A stretch of 64,000 nt of DNA from Candidatus Altimarinota bacterium (GCA_028689115.1 JAQTWV010000001.1:248001-312000); one strand, 5' to 3'. Shown: positions 47,308 through 57,554, numbered from the stretch's first letter. Made by a program: numbers and translations. Notes: a model not told the origin generated them from the sequence alone.

Positions 47308-47338
47308 TTAATTATTTCTTACTCTTTATTTATATAAT
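47305..47338 (+). promoter_or_regulatory. Two-component operator/promoter P5
   Basis: CTTAA at 47307 and a variant CTTAC at 47318; TATAAT at 47333-47338, 15 bp after the second half-site. It lies before the response regulator gene, implying autoregulation. Confidence 0.65.
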
Positions 47339-47380
47339 TAAATATATATAATGATAAATGTACTTATTAAAGAAAAAAAT

Positions 47381-48043
47381 ATGAGAGTATTAGTAATAGA
47401 AGACAATGAAATTTTATCAAGAAATTTGGTTAGATATTTTTCTGTTAGAGATATATTTGCAGAAGCAGCTCTTGATGGAAAAGATTGACTACATAAGGCA
47501 GCAACTAAATATTATGATATCATAATTTTGGATATAAATCTGCCTTCTATGAATTGAATTGATATATGTAAAGTTCTAAGAGAAAAAGAAAAAGATGTTT
47601 CTATAATTATGTTGACATCTAAATGAACAAGTGAAGATATAGTTTTAGGTTTAAATATGTGAGCAGATGATTATCTAATAAAACCATTTGAATATAGTGA
47701 ACTAGTTGCTAGAATGAACGCAATTATTAGAAGAAAAAATATAAATAAAAGTAATACTATAATTACAATTTGAGATATAGAATTAAATCTGCAACAAGTA
47801 GAAGTAAAAAAATCATGAGAAATAATTAACTTATCTAAATTAGAATATGATTTATTTAAATATCTAGCACAAAATAGGTGAGTAGCACTTTCTAGAAATG
47901 ATATTTATGAAAAAGTTTGGTGAGAATATGATGGTGATTTCTTGTTTAGTAAAACAATTGATGTTTATATTGGATACCTTAGAAAAAAACTTGGTAAAGA
48001 TTTAATAGAGACAAAAAAATGATTTTGATTTTTAATTAGATAA
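47381..48043 (+). CDS. OmpR/PhoB-family response regulator
   Basis: 220 residues from MRVLVIEDNE; an in-frame ATG at 47351 would add ten residues but lies only a few bases from the predicted transcript start. Receiver domain: acidic pocket E7-D8, phospho-acceptor D51 in ILDINLP, K101 in LIKPFEY. The C-terminal winged helix carries LSKLEYDLFKYLAQNRG and SKTIDVYIGYLRKKLG. It should bind tandem direct repeats as a dimer, which fits the 11-bp CTTAA repeats around it. Followed four bases later by its histidine kinase. Confidence 0.94.
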
Positions 48044-48047
48044 AATT

Positions 48048-49274
48048 ATGACATTAAATATTAATAAGACAAAAAATAAATTAGCTATTGTTTTTTCAAC
48101 AATAGTTTTTGTTATAGTTTTTTTTCTTTGAATTATATTTTTTTCAACTAAATATTATAAGACAATTATAAACGAAAACTCTAATTTTAGTTTTTTTATA
48201 AATTCTATTGAGTCAAGAAAAATTACTATTGAAAATATGTTAAATTTTTGACCAAGATTTGATGTATTTAATCCAATTAAAAATCCTGTTAAGTTTAATA
48301 TAGATGATGAACCAAAAGAATTTATGAATTATATATTACTTGATAGTTCGTGAAGTTTAATTTCAAGTAATGTAAAAGATGATGTTACTGAAAGTTTTTT
48401 ATTAAATATAGTTAATTCAGATTCGTTTTATAAGATAAAACAAGATTCTGGATTTCTTGTTAAAAAAATAGAATTTGATACTAATAATTTATTATTAGTA
48501 TTTAAGAAAATTAGATACCCATTTCATGAATATCTAGAAGATTTATTTTGGTTTTCTGTTATATCTCTACTATTTTCTATACTTGTATACTATATTTGAA
48601 TTATATTTGTAAACAAAGTTTTTGTTCCAGTTGAGGAAAATATAAAAGATATGTCAAATTTTATAGACAACGCAGGTCATGAATTAAAAACCCCTATTTC
48701 TGTTATTGATTCAAATATTCAATTAATAAATGAATTAAAAGTTTATGATGAATCTATGATGTGAGAGTTAAAAAATGAAGTAAAAAAACTAAATTCTCTT
48801 ATAGAATCACTTGTTAAATTAAGCAACATAGCTGTATTTAAAGATATGGAAAAGATAAATTTATTGGATATTATTAATGAAGTAGTATCTGATTTTAAAT
48901 CAAATATAGATGATAAAAAAATAACAGTTAGAATAAAAATAGATAAAAAAATAAATATTAATTCAAACAAGGATTATTTATATATATTTATTTCAAATAT
49001 AATCTGAAATGCTATAAAATATAATAAGATTATATGAATAATAGATATAACTTATAAGAATAATTATTTAATTATAAAAGATACTTGAGTTTGAATTAAT
49101 AAAACAGATTTAGACAAAATTTGGGATAGATTTTTTAAATCAGATTCTTCTAGAAATACTCCATGATTTGGTATTTGATTATCACTTGTTAAGAAAATCT
49201 GAGATATTTATTGATGGGAAATAAAGGTAGATAGTGTAGTTTGAGAATGAACTATTTTTAAGATAAAATTCTAA
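48048..49274 (+). CDS. Membrane sensor histidine kinase
   Basis: 408 residues. Two membrane helices (about 13-38 and 163-185) bracket an extracytoplasmic sensor domain of about 120 residues. The HisKA motif DNAGHELKTP holds phospho-acceptor H211; the ATPase domain has an N box (IIGNAIKYNK), DTGVGI and GFGIGLSLVKKI. It pairs with the adjacent response regulator. Stimulus unknown; the neighbouring export and secreted-protein genes suggest envelope or antimicrobial stress. Confidence 0.93.
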
Positions 49275-49343
49275 GTCTAATTATTTGACTATTTACATAA
49301 TTATGTGTTACAATATTATTAATATAATTTGTAAAACTTATTT

Positions 49344-49559
49344 ATGATTTTTAAATCAAAAAAAGCGAGAAATGAATTTCTATATAATATGAGGATTTTT
49401 TTGCTTATAGTAGCTGTAATTATGATATGGAGGGGAATATGGAATTTCCTAGACTTTTATTTTTTAAAAGATTATTTCATATTATCAAATCTACTAACTA
49501 TAGTTATTTGACTTATAATTATATTTATAAATGATTATGAACTAGATGATTTTATATAA
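49344..49559 (+). CDS. Small two-helix membrane protein
   Basis: 71 residues with two hydrophobic segments (about 19-35 and 47-62), an N-terminus MIFKSKKARNEF and tail NDYELDDFI. No TGA-free family match. It follows the kinase by about 70 bp in the same direction and could be expressed with it. Confidence 0.7.
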
Positions 49560-49592
49560 AAAAACTTAGATATTAACTATCTAAGTTTTTAT
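49557..49592. terminator. Bidirectional terminator
   Basis: AAAACTTAGATA with TATCTAAGTTTT; overlaps the ends of both convergent genes. Confidence 0.82.
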
Positions 49593-49890
49593 TTACCCAT
49601 TTTGCTAGTGATTCTATATGATGAGAAAGTCATTCTCATTTTTGAGTTAGACAATAAATTGCTCTAAGAGGAGTTTCTGATAAGATTTTTTTCTCTACAA
49701 ATCATTTTTCTTGAAGTTCTTTTAATCTACTAGATAAGATCCTAGGATTAACTCAAGTTAAGTTTTTTTCTATATCAGTATAACTTTTACATCACTCACT
49801 TATGGATTTTATAATAACTAAAATCCATTTTTTTGATAAAAATGCCATAAAATCTATAAATGGACAAAATGCCTTTTCGCTATTTATCAT
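49573..49890 (-). CDS. HxlR-family transcription regulator
   Basis: 105 residues. CPFIDFMAFLSKKWILVII matches the start of the HxlR winged helix (conserved C-P-x5-GKW block), followed by SYTDIEKNLTGVNPRILSSR and LKELQEKGFVEKKI. HxlR proteins are DNA-binding regulators, often redox-responsive through the N-terminal cysteine seen here. A long inverted repeat lies just before its start. Confidence 0.88.
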
Positions 49891-49896
49891 ACTACT

Positions 49897-49937
49897 AAAT
49901 TAAATATTACTATATTCATTATAGTAATATTTAATTT
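49897..49937. promoter_or_regulatory. 17-bp perfect inverted repeat upstream of hxlR-like gene
   Basis: Arms AAATTAAATATTACTAT (49897-49913) and its exact complement (49921-49937) around a 7-nt centre, ending 7 bp from the HxlR-like start codon. It is a probable operator for that regulator; a transcript hairpin is the alternative. Confidence 0.6.
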
Positions 49938-49956
49938 ATTTTCAAATTAAAACACT

Positions 49957-49986
49957 AAAAAAGAGAGTTTACACTCTCTTTTTTTG
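49957..49986 (-). terminator. Terminator after the RRM gene
   Basis: AAAAAGAGAGT with ACTCTCTTTTT, TTAC loop. Confidence 0.85.
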
Positions 49987-49990
49987 AAAA

Positions 49991-50251
49991 TTATGCTTGT
50001 GCTTTTTCAACAGCGAAATCAACTTTAATTGTTCTACCGTTAACTTCTGCTCCATCCATAGCTTCTTTAGCTTTAACTGCATCTTCTAAGTTTTCAAATT
50101 CTACGAATCCAAAACCTTTTGATTTTCCAGTTTCTCTATCTTTAATAACTTTAACAAAAGTTACTTCTCCGTATTCTTTGAATACATCTTTAACTTCTTG
50201 CCAATCTAATCCCCAAGATAAACCACCAATGAATAATTTTTTAGTTTCCAT
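49991..50251 (-). CDS. RRM-type RNA-binding protein
   Basis: 86 residues from METKKLFIGGLSWG; an upstream in-frame ATG at 50314 would add a 21-residue aromatic extension that does not fit the family. RNP2 is LFIGGL (6-11), RNP1 is KGFGFVEF (45-52). Small single-RRM proteins in bacteria are RNA chaperones, often cold-induced and abundant. Every glycine is a GGN codon; there is no TGA, unlike almost all other genes here, which fits very high expression. Confidence 0.93.
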   Translation of the reverse strand: METKKLFIGGLSWGLDWQEVKDVFKEYGEVTFVKVIKDRETGKSKGFGFVEFENLEDAVKAKEAMDGAEVNGRTIKVDFAVEKAQA

Positions 50252-50390
50252 AAACACTAGGTAATAATAATAAAAAACAAAAATAAACCATCCATTAAAT
50301 GTATCAGGAGACAAACATCAAATTTGAAAAATTTATTTCTACACTGACATTATATTGATTTATTTTAGATAGCAAATTTTTTTATAAAAA
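50252..50390 (-). promoter_or_regulatory. Leader and promoter-like region of the RRM gene
   Basis: On the minus strand a TATAAT (50349-50354) and TTGCTA (50370-50375, spacing 15) suggest a transcript start near 50342, giving an untranslated leader of about 90 nt. A long leader is common for cold-regulated RNA-binding proteins. Confidence 0.4.
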
Positions 50391-50570
50391 CTAATCTAAA
50401 TCATGAATTCATTTTAAAATAGGTGTAATTTTACCTGCTCAATTATCAAGTAATTCATCAAATTCAGCTCTAATTTGTTCTATTCTTTTATCAATTTCTA
50501 TTTCATTTTCTCTATAAATTCTATCTCTATCCGCAGCTCCATCTATATATTCTTGTAATTCTATACTCAT
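50391..50570 (-). CDS. Hypothetical small protein
   Basis: 59 residues, charged and helical (MSIELQEYIDGAADRDRIYR, then ENEIEIDKRIEQIRAEFDELL), TAG stop. It lies 2 bp after the end of the pyrophosphatase gene in the same direction, so it is probably translated from the same transcript. Function unknown. Confidence 0.75.
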
Positions 50571-50572
50571 TT

Positions 50573-51508
50573 TTATTTATTTAAAAAATATTCAGTTAAA
50601 TCTGGAATAACTTGTTTTTTTCTTGATAGTCTTCTTTTTAAATCTATTAAATTATCTTTTACTTCTGCATCAAATACTTCACTTGCAACTTTAGAATCAG
50701 CTCAATCCAATACAATTGATATATTTTTTTCTCAAATGATATCTACAATTGATAAAAATATAAAATCTAGTTTATCATTGTTTTTTATAGTTTGCATAGC
50801 TTTAAGTATTTCTTCTTTTCTACCAAGTGCATAGTTTGGATTTGTAGTTTCTAGTGTTCAAATTCAAGCTTTTGTTCAAGAGAAATCAAATTCTTTGTAA
50901 TCGTATTTTATCAAATCGATAGGATCCATATCTCATAAATCTGATTTTGCATCAAACATAGGCATCGCAAATGCTTCTAAGTCAGATATACCAGTTATTT
51001 CTTTTAGTTTTTCAGCTATTTCTACATCTACTTTTGTAGTAGTAGCAGATTTAAAAAGTAAACTGTCAGACAAGATTCAAGCAAGCATCATAGTCCCGAT
51101 TTTTTTATCTATTTCAAATCAAGCTTCTAAATACATCTTGTACAATATAGAACAAGTAGAACAAATTGGTTCAATTCTGATATTTAGTGGAGCTGAACTT
51201 GCAAAATCTATTTTGTGGTGATCAACTATAAATTCTACTTCCAGTTCTTTTATATTTGTCAAAGTTTGAAAATCTTCATTGTGGTCAACCAAAGCTACTT
51301 TTGTTCAAGCAGGGAAGCTATCAGCAATTTCAGGAGTTTCTATTTTTAATAAGTCTAGTAAATACTCAGTTTCTTTATTTAATTTTCATTGGATGTATGG
51401 TTTTGCTGAATAGATTTTTTTTCTATTTAAAAAATCTGCAAATATTATAGCAGCCAAAGTACAGTCAGTATCTGGAATCTTGTGTCATACAACTTTTATT
51501 TCTATCAT
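50573..51508 (-). CDS. ppaC: Manganese-dependent inorganic pyrophosphatase
   Basis: 311 residues, the normal length of family II pyrophosphatases. Motifs: GHKIPDTDCTLAA, VALVDHNE, VDHHKIDF (DHH), MMLAGILSDSLLFKSATTT, and the C-terminal substrate-binding SRKKQVIPDL. It hydrolyses PPi released in biosynthesis. Confidence 0.94.
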
Positions 51509-51692
51509 GTTTTAAATTCATTAATTTTAAAATGTTTTAGAGTATTTTATAGAAAAAAAGGGAAAATTCAAGGGGAGTTTTGGAGAAAGTTTTAATAGAA
51601 TAATTTTAACATTAAAATAAAACATAAATTTACTTTTATGGTTTTTTTTATATATTGAGAGATGAGATTATATTATTAATAATATTTTAAAC
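51509..51692 (+). other. Intergenic region before the Gabija-like operon
   Basis: AT-rich divergent interval of about 180 bp. GGGGAG-like purine tracts occur near 51580, but I see no clear hairpin or canonical promoter pair. Confidence 0.4.
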
Positions 51693-53342
51693 ATGAAAAT
51701 AAATAAAGTAAAAATAAAAAATTTTAAATGTTATAAAGATTTTTCATTGGATTTAAATGAATGATTAAATATTTTAGTATGAGATAATGAGGCTTGAAAA
51801 TCAACAATACTTGAAGCTATAAATTTAGCATTAACCGGTTTATTAAATTGAAAATATTTAAAAACAGAATTAACACAGTATCTTTTTAATAAAGAAATTG
51901 TCGATAAGTACATAATTGAAATTAATTCAAAAGTTATATGAGTATTTTTACCTCCAGAAATAATAATTGAAATTTTTATTGATGATTTCCCATTATTTGA
52001 ATGAAACAATAATAGCTTAAAGAAAAAAGAATGTGGTTTTTCTTTTTCTATTAAATATGATGAAATTTATAATTCAGAATACCAAACATTAATTGATAGT
52101 TGAGATATAAAAACCCTACCTATTGAATATTATGATTTTAAATGGGAAACTTTTGCAAGAGAATATATAACTCCAAAATTTATTCCATTAAAATCGGCAT
52201 TAATAGATTCTACAAATACAAAATTTAAAAATGGTTCGGATATTTATATTTCTCACATTGTTAGAGATTTTTTATGAGAAAAAGAAATTACTTCAATTTC
52301 TCAAGCTCATAGATGAATGAAAGATAATTTTATATGAGATAAGAGTATTGATGACATTAATACAAAATTAAATTCTGCGATAAATATTTCTAGTAAAAAT
52401 ATTTCATTAGAAGTTGATTTATCAAGTAATAATGCTTGGGAAAATAGTTTAATTACTTGTTTAGATGATATACCTTTTCATCATATATGAAAATGAGAGC
52501 AATGTATAATAAAAACTAAGCTAGCACTAAAACATAAGAAAAATACTGAGGCTAATATATTATTACTTGAAGAGCCAGAAAATCATCTATCATATAGTAA
52601 AATGAATCAGTTAATAAAAGATATTGAAAATGAAAATAATTGAAAACAAATAATTATTTCGACTCATAGTAGTTTTGTAGCCAATAAACTTTGATTAAAT
52701 AATTTGATATTATTAAATAAATGAATAACTTTTAAATTAGATAAACTAACATTAGAAACACAAGATTTTTTCAAAAAATTACCTTGATTTGAAATATTAA
52801 GATTAGTTTTATCTAAAAAGGCAATTTTAGTAGAATGAGATTGAGATGAATTAGTTGTACAAAAGGCTTATAAAGATAAATATAATAAATTACCAATTGA
52901 AGATTGAATTGATATAATATCTGTTAGGGGATTATCTTTTTTAAGATTTTTAGAAATTGCAGAAAATTTAACAAATGAAGTTTTTGTTGTAACAGACAAT
53001 GACTGAGATATAGAAAATAAAATTGAGAAAAAATATAGTGAATACTTATGAAAAAATAAAAAAGAAAATATAAAAATATGTTATGATTTAGATGATACTA
53101 ATTCTTGAACATTAACTACTTGAACTAAAAATCCTAAAAAATTTAATTATAATACACTTGAACCTAATTTACTTAAAGTTAATTCTTTAAAGATGTTTAA
53201 TAAAATATTTTGAAAATCTTTTACAACACAAGATCAAATGTTTGCTTATATGTATGAGAATAAAGCACTTTGCGCATTAAAATTATTTGATACACAAGAA
53301 AAAATAAGTTACCCTAAATATATTTTAGATGCGATAAGTTAA
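51693..53342 (+). CDS. gajA: Gabija GajA-like OLD-family ATPase/TOPRIM nuclease
   Basis: 549 residues. The ABC-type ATPase head has Walker A GDNEAGKS (G30, G35-K36-S37, both glycines TGA), LLLEEPENHLS as Walker B and ISTHSSFV as the H loop. The C-terminal TOPRIM domain begins AILVEGDGDELVVQKAY, with RGLSFLRFLEIA and VVTDNDGDI supplying the acidic metal-binding residues. This is OLD class 2 architecture. The next gene, five bases on, is a UvrD-like helicase, the pairing that defines the Gabija anti-phage system, in which GajA is a nucleotide-sensing DNA nickase. Confidence 0.85.
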
Positions 53343-53347
53343 AATTT

Positions 53348-54445
53348 ATGAATAATGAACTTATAATTGCTGCTGCTGGTTCTTGAAAAACAACATCTAT
53401 TATAGAAAAGTCATTAAAACTTAAAGATAGTATATTAATTACAACTTTTACAGAATCAAATGAAGAAGAAATAAAAAGAAAATTTATTGAAATAAAATGA
53501 TATATTCCTAAAAATATAACTATACAAACTTGGTTTTCTTTTTTATTGCAACATTGAGTTAAGCCATATCAATGATGATTTTATGAAAAAAGAGTTAATT
53601 GATTATTACTGGTAGAATCCCAATCAGCAGTTAAATATAAATGAAAATTTTGAAATGTTTGCTATAATGAATCAGAAATAGATAAATATTATTTTTCTGA
53701 ATCAGGTAAAATTTATTCCGATAAATTATCAAAGTTTGTTTTTAATTCTAATAAAATTAGTTGATGAAATGTAATAAATAGAATTTCAAAAATTTATAAA
53801 AATATTTTTATTGATGAAATACAAGATTTAGCTTGATATGACTTAGATATTATTAAATTATTATTTGATACTAATTCAAATATTTTATTGGTTTGAGATA
53901 TTAGACAAGTTACTTATTTAACGCATCATGAAAGAAAATATTGAAAATATAAGGATTGAAAAATAAAAGATTTTATAGAAGAACAATATTTAAGCAAAAC
54001 AAAAACTTGTAATATTGATACTACAAGTTTTAATCATTCTTACAGAAATAATCAATTAATTTGTGATTTTTCATCTAAATTATATCCTGAATTACCAATC
54101 CCTATTTCTAAACAAACTCATGTTTCAAATCATGAATGAATTTTTTTAATTAAGAAATCAGATGTAAATAATTATATTTCTAAATATAATCCTCAAATTT
54201 TAAGATATGAAAAATCTATTTATCCAGAGTTAAATTATGGTTTTTCTAAATGACTTTGATTTGATAGAGTTTTGATTTATCCAACAAAACCAATAATGGA
54301 ATATTTAAAAGATTGAGATATTTCTAAATTTAAATCAATTGCTAAATTTTATGTAGCATTAACTAGAGCTAGATTTAGTGTTTGAATTGTATTTGATTAT
54401 GATTACAAAGATGTTTTTATTGAATGAATAAAAAAATATAGTTAA
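53348..54445 (+). CDS. gajB: Gabija GajB-like UvrD-family helicase
   Basis: 365 residues, shorter than typical GajB (about 500). Helicase motifs: I AAAGSGKTT (9-17), Ia LITTFTESNEEEI, II FIDEIQDL, III LLVGDIRQVTY, IV SYRNNQLICDF, VI FYVALTRARF. The accessory 1B/2B regions appear reduced. GajB senses DNA ends and uses nucleotide hydrolysis to activate GajA. Same strand and 5-bp gap from gajA indicate one operon, ended by a strong terminator. Confidence 0.82.
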
Positions 54446-54447
54446 TT

Positions 54448-54481
54448 AAAAATCCTACTCCTTCGGAGTAGGATTTTTTTT
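54448..54481 (+). terminator. Terminator after gajB
   Basis: AAATCCTACTCC-TTCG-GGAGTAGGATTT with a T run. Confidence 0.9.
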
Positions 54482-54742
54482 CAAAACTTGCAAATTCCCA
54501 CAATTTCCATAAACTAAAAAATGCCAAAAAACTAAATATGTAATGTGTAAATGAAAATGAAAAGGAGGAAATTAACTTTCCTCTCCTTATTTATGTTTAT
54601 TTACACATATTTTAGGTTTTTTGGCGATATAATCAGGTAGTTAATTTCCTCCTTTTTATGTTGTCAAAAAACCTTTTTAAAATTAAGCTAGAATCTAGCT
54701 AGTTTTTATGGCACCTACTTTATATAGTAAGTGCTTTTTATT
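54482..54742 (+). promoter_or_regulatory. Competing inverted repeats upstream of the methylase
   Basis: An imperfect hairpin of about 45 bp pairs 523-570 with 578-625 (GCCAAAAAAC-TAAATATG with CATATTTTAGGTTTTTTGGC). A perfect 17-bp repeat pairs AAAGGAGGAAATTAACT (54561-54577) with its complement at 54639-54655. The first arm of the second overlaps the hairpin's stem, so both cannot form together. A smaller stem with T run (AGCTAGA/TCTAGCT, about 54687-54707) follows. The layout resembles an attenuator controlling the downstream methylase. Confidence 0.5.
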
Positions 54743-55723
54743 ATGGAAAAAAAATCTTGAAATTGAAACTTAAAAAAGGCAAATAAAGCCAAAAATGACG
54801 AGTTTTATACTCAATTATCAGATATAGAAAAAGAACTTGGTCATTATAAACAACACTTTAAATGAAAAACTATTTTTTGTAATTGTGATGATCCAGAAGA
54901 AAGTAATTTCTTTAAATATTTTGCTTTAAATTTTGAACATCTTTGATTAAAAAAACTTGTTACAACTCATTATCAAGAAGAAATACCATCTTATAAATTA
55001 GAAATTACTAGATGATTAGATTTAAATAATGATTGAAAAGTTGATTTAAGTGATACTAAAAAAATAAAATTAAAACAAAACGGTGATTTTAGAAGTCCAG
55101 AATGTATAGAAATACTAAAAGAATCAGATATAATAATCACAAATCCACCATTTTCACTTTTTAGAGAATATGTAGTTCAATTAATGGAATATGATAAAAA
55201 ATTTGTAATTATTTGAAATAAAAATGCAATTACATATAAGGAAATTTTTAAGATATTAAAGATTAATAAAATATGGCTATGATATACTTCGGCAAGTGAG
55301 TTTTGTGATATTAATTGAAATATAACAAAAAAAATAAATTGATTAACTCGCTGGTTCACAAATCTAGATATAAAAAAAAGATATGAAGAATTAATTTTAT
55401 ATAAATATTATAATGAAAAAAATTATCCAAAATATTATAATTTTGATGCAATAAATATAGATAAAGTAAAAGATATTCCAAAAGATTATTCTTGATATAT
55501 ATGAGTTCCAATTACATTTTTAGATAAATATAATCCTGAACAATTTGAGATAATTTGATTAGCTGCTGATAAAAGAGAAATTGATAGTGCTTTTATTCAA
55601 TGAGAACAGACATATTTAGATGAAAGACATAAAAAATTTGTATGAATGGTTACAAAAGAAAATTGAATTTTAAAAGCAACATATGCAAGAATAATCATCA
55701 AAAACAAAAAATTTAATCCTTAA
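54743..55723 (+). CDS. EcoRI-type adenine-specific DNA methyltransferase
   Basis: 326 residues. Matches the EcoRI methylase family: AKNDEFYTQLSDIEKELGHY at the start, TIFCNCDDPEESNFFKYF, the catalytic IITNPPFSLFREYV (NPPF motif IV) and RWFTNLDI. It transfers a methyl group from SAM to adenine in a short palindrome. Located 10 bp before a DUF262-HNH nuclease gene, with which it probably forms one operon. Confidence 0.87.
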
Positions 55724-55733
55724 TAATCATTTT

Positions 55734-56816
55734 ATGAAAATACAATTAAAAGAAGTTACTATTAGAGAAGTCGCAAAAGACTATGTAAACAACGATGAAG
55801 AATGAGTTGTTTGATTTGGTGGTAAACTAAATATAAGACCAAAATATCAAAGAGAATTTGTTTACAAAGACAAACAAAGAGATAGTGTTATAGAAACTGT
55901 TATAAAAAATTTCCCACTAAATGTGATGTATTATGTAAAAAATAGTGATGATACTTTTGAAGTGCTTGACTGACAACAAAGAACCATAAGTATTTGTGAA
56001 TATGTGATTTGAAAATATTCTATAAATTATAGATATTTTCATAATTTAGAAAAAGAAGAGCAAGAACAAATACTAGATTATAAACTTATGGTTTATTTTT
56101 GCGAGTGAACGGACAAGGAAAAACTAGATTGGTTCAAAACTATAAATATAGCAGGTGAAAAACTTACAGAACAAGAACTTAGAAATGCTATTTATACTGG
56201 TAGTTGGTTAACTGATGCAAAAAGATATTTTTCAAAAACTTCTTGCCCAGCTTACAATATAGCAAGTGATTATATGACTTGAAGTCCTATAAGACAAGAT
56301 TATTTAGAAACTACTATTTCTTGGATTTCTTGTGACCATATAGAACAATATATGTCAGAAAATCAACACAAGGCAAATGCTAGTGAGTTATGGCTTTATT
56401 TTAACAATGTCATAAATTGGGTAAAAGTTACTTTTCCAAATTATCGCAAAGAGATGAAGTGAATAAATTTTTGATTTTTGTACAATGAATTTAAAAACAC
56501 TTTTTTTGATTCAAGCAAGCTAGAAAAAGAGATAAGTAAACTTATGCAAGATGAAGATGTGACAAAAAAATCAGGAATTTATGAATATGTTTTAACTAGA
56601 AAAGAAAAGTATTTGAGTATCAGAGCATTTACAGATAAACAAAAAAGGGAAGTATATGAAAAACAAGCTTGAATTTGTACACATTGCAAAAAACATTTTG
56701 AATTAAGCGAAATGGAAGCTGACCATATCACACCATGGCATGAATGATGAAAAACAAGTCTAGATAACTGTCAAATGCTTTGTAAAAATTGTAATAGAGT
56801 GAAGAGTGGGAAATAG
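55734..56816 (+). CDS. DUF262-HNH nuclease
   Basis: 360 residues. The DUF262 part has IRPKYQREFVY (PxYQR-W-like) and LDGQQRTISI, the DGQQR nucleotide-binding motif. The C-terminus is an HNH endonuclease: CTHCKKHF, EADHITPWHEGG, then CQMLCKNCNRVKSGK, with zinc cysteines and the catalytic histidine. DUF262 nucleases (GmrS/BrxU relatives) use NTP and cut modified DNA or phage DNA. Here it follows an adenine methylase, suggesting a restriction-modification arrangement. TAG stop. Confidence 0.88.
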
Positions 56817-56881
56817 TTTTTATTGACTTTTTTAACATATTTAATAGAATTAAGTTACTTTATTAGATTAATATTATTTTT

Positions 56882-57043
56882 ATGAAAAAAGTATTTAATC
56901 CTATCTTCACTATTTCATCTTCATGAGCTGAAAAAATAGCTAAAATTATGAATTGAGAATTAAAATCATGACTTTCAAAAGAAAAATTGAAGGGTATTTT
57001 AACTAGTGGTTTATCTATGAAAAAAAATTTAAGAACAAAATAA
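56882..57043 (+). CDS. Hypothetical small protein upstream of GNAT
   Basis: 53 residues, basic: MKKVFNPIFTISSSGAEKIA, then LSKEKLKGILTSGLSMKKNLRTK. It ends 1 bp before the GNAT gene, as an antitoxin would precede a TacT-like toxin, but it has no recognisable ribbon-helix-helix signature. Partner role is a guess. Confidence 0.55.
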
Positions 57044-57044
57044 T

Positions 57045-57554
57045 ATGGAATTAGTATTACTTAAAAAGGATTTTAATAAAGATAATATAAGAATAGAAAC
57101 AGAAGAAATCTTTCAACATTTGAAAGATTTTTTATTTGATGAATCAGATGATTATATATCTTCTAAATTATGCTCTATATATGCTATAGAAATTGAAAAT
57201 AACATAAGATGATATATTTCTTTTTCTTCTTCTGTATTAAAAATGAAGCCAAAGTATTTTTCTTTATGGAAAAGTAACGATTTAGAAAATGTACAATTTC
57301 CAATACCTGCAATGCTTATATGAAAATTACTTATAGATACTAATTTAAGATGAAATTGATATTGATCAAAACTTATCGAATTTGCACTTGTAACTGCATA
57401 TGAATTATCAAAAACTATTTGAATTAGATTTATTATAGTTGATGCAAATAATAATGCAGTTTGATTTTATGAAAAACATTGATTTATTTCAATTGATGAA
57501 AAAGAAAAAACAACTACTATGGTTTTTGATTTAAAAGAATTTGATGAATTATAA
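57045..57554 (+). CDS. GNAT-family N-acetyltransferase
   Basis: 169 residues. Acetyl-CoA loop RGNGYGSKLIEFAL (all glycines TGA codons) and the C-terminal FIIVDANNNAVGFYEKHGFI strand-turn are classical GNAT motif A and B. The VDAxxxAVxFYEKxGF form is typical of TacT/AtaT-like toxins that acetylate aminoacyl-tRNA, but also of harmless acetyltransferases. The adjacent small gene supports a toxin-antitoxin reading weakly. Confidence 0.82.

Noticed and set aside
47351-47380. Upstream ATG of the response regulator as the true start
   Set aside because: The ATG at 47381 gives the canonical receiver N-terminus MRVLVIED, and the earlier ATG lies only about 6 nt from the predicted transcript start. 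It remains possible.
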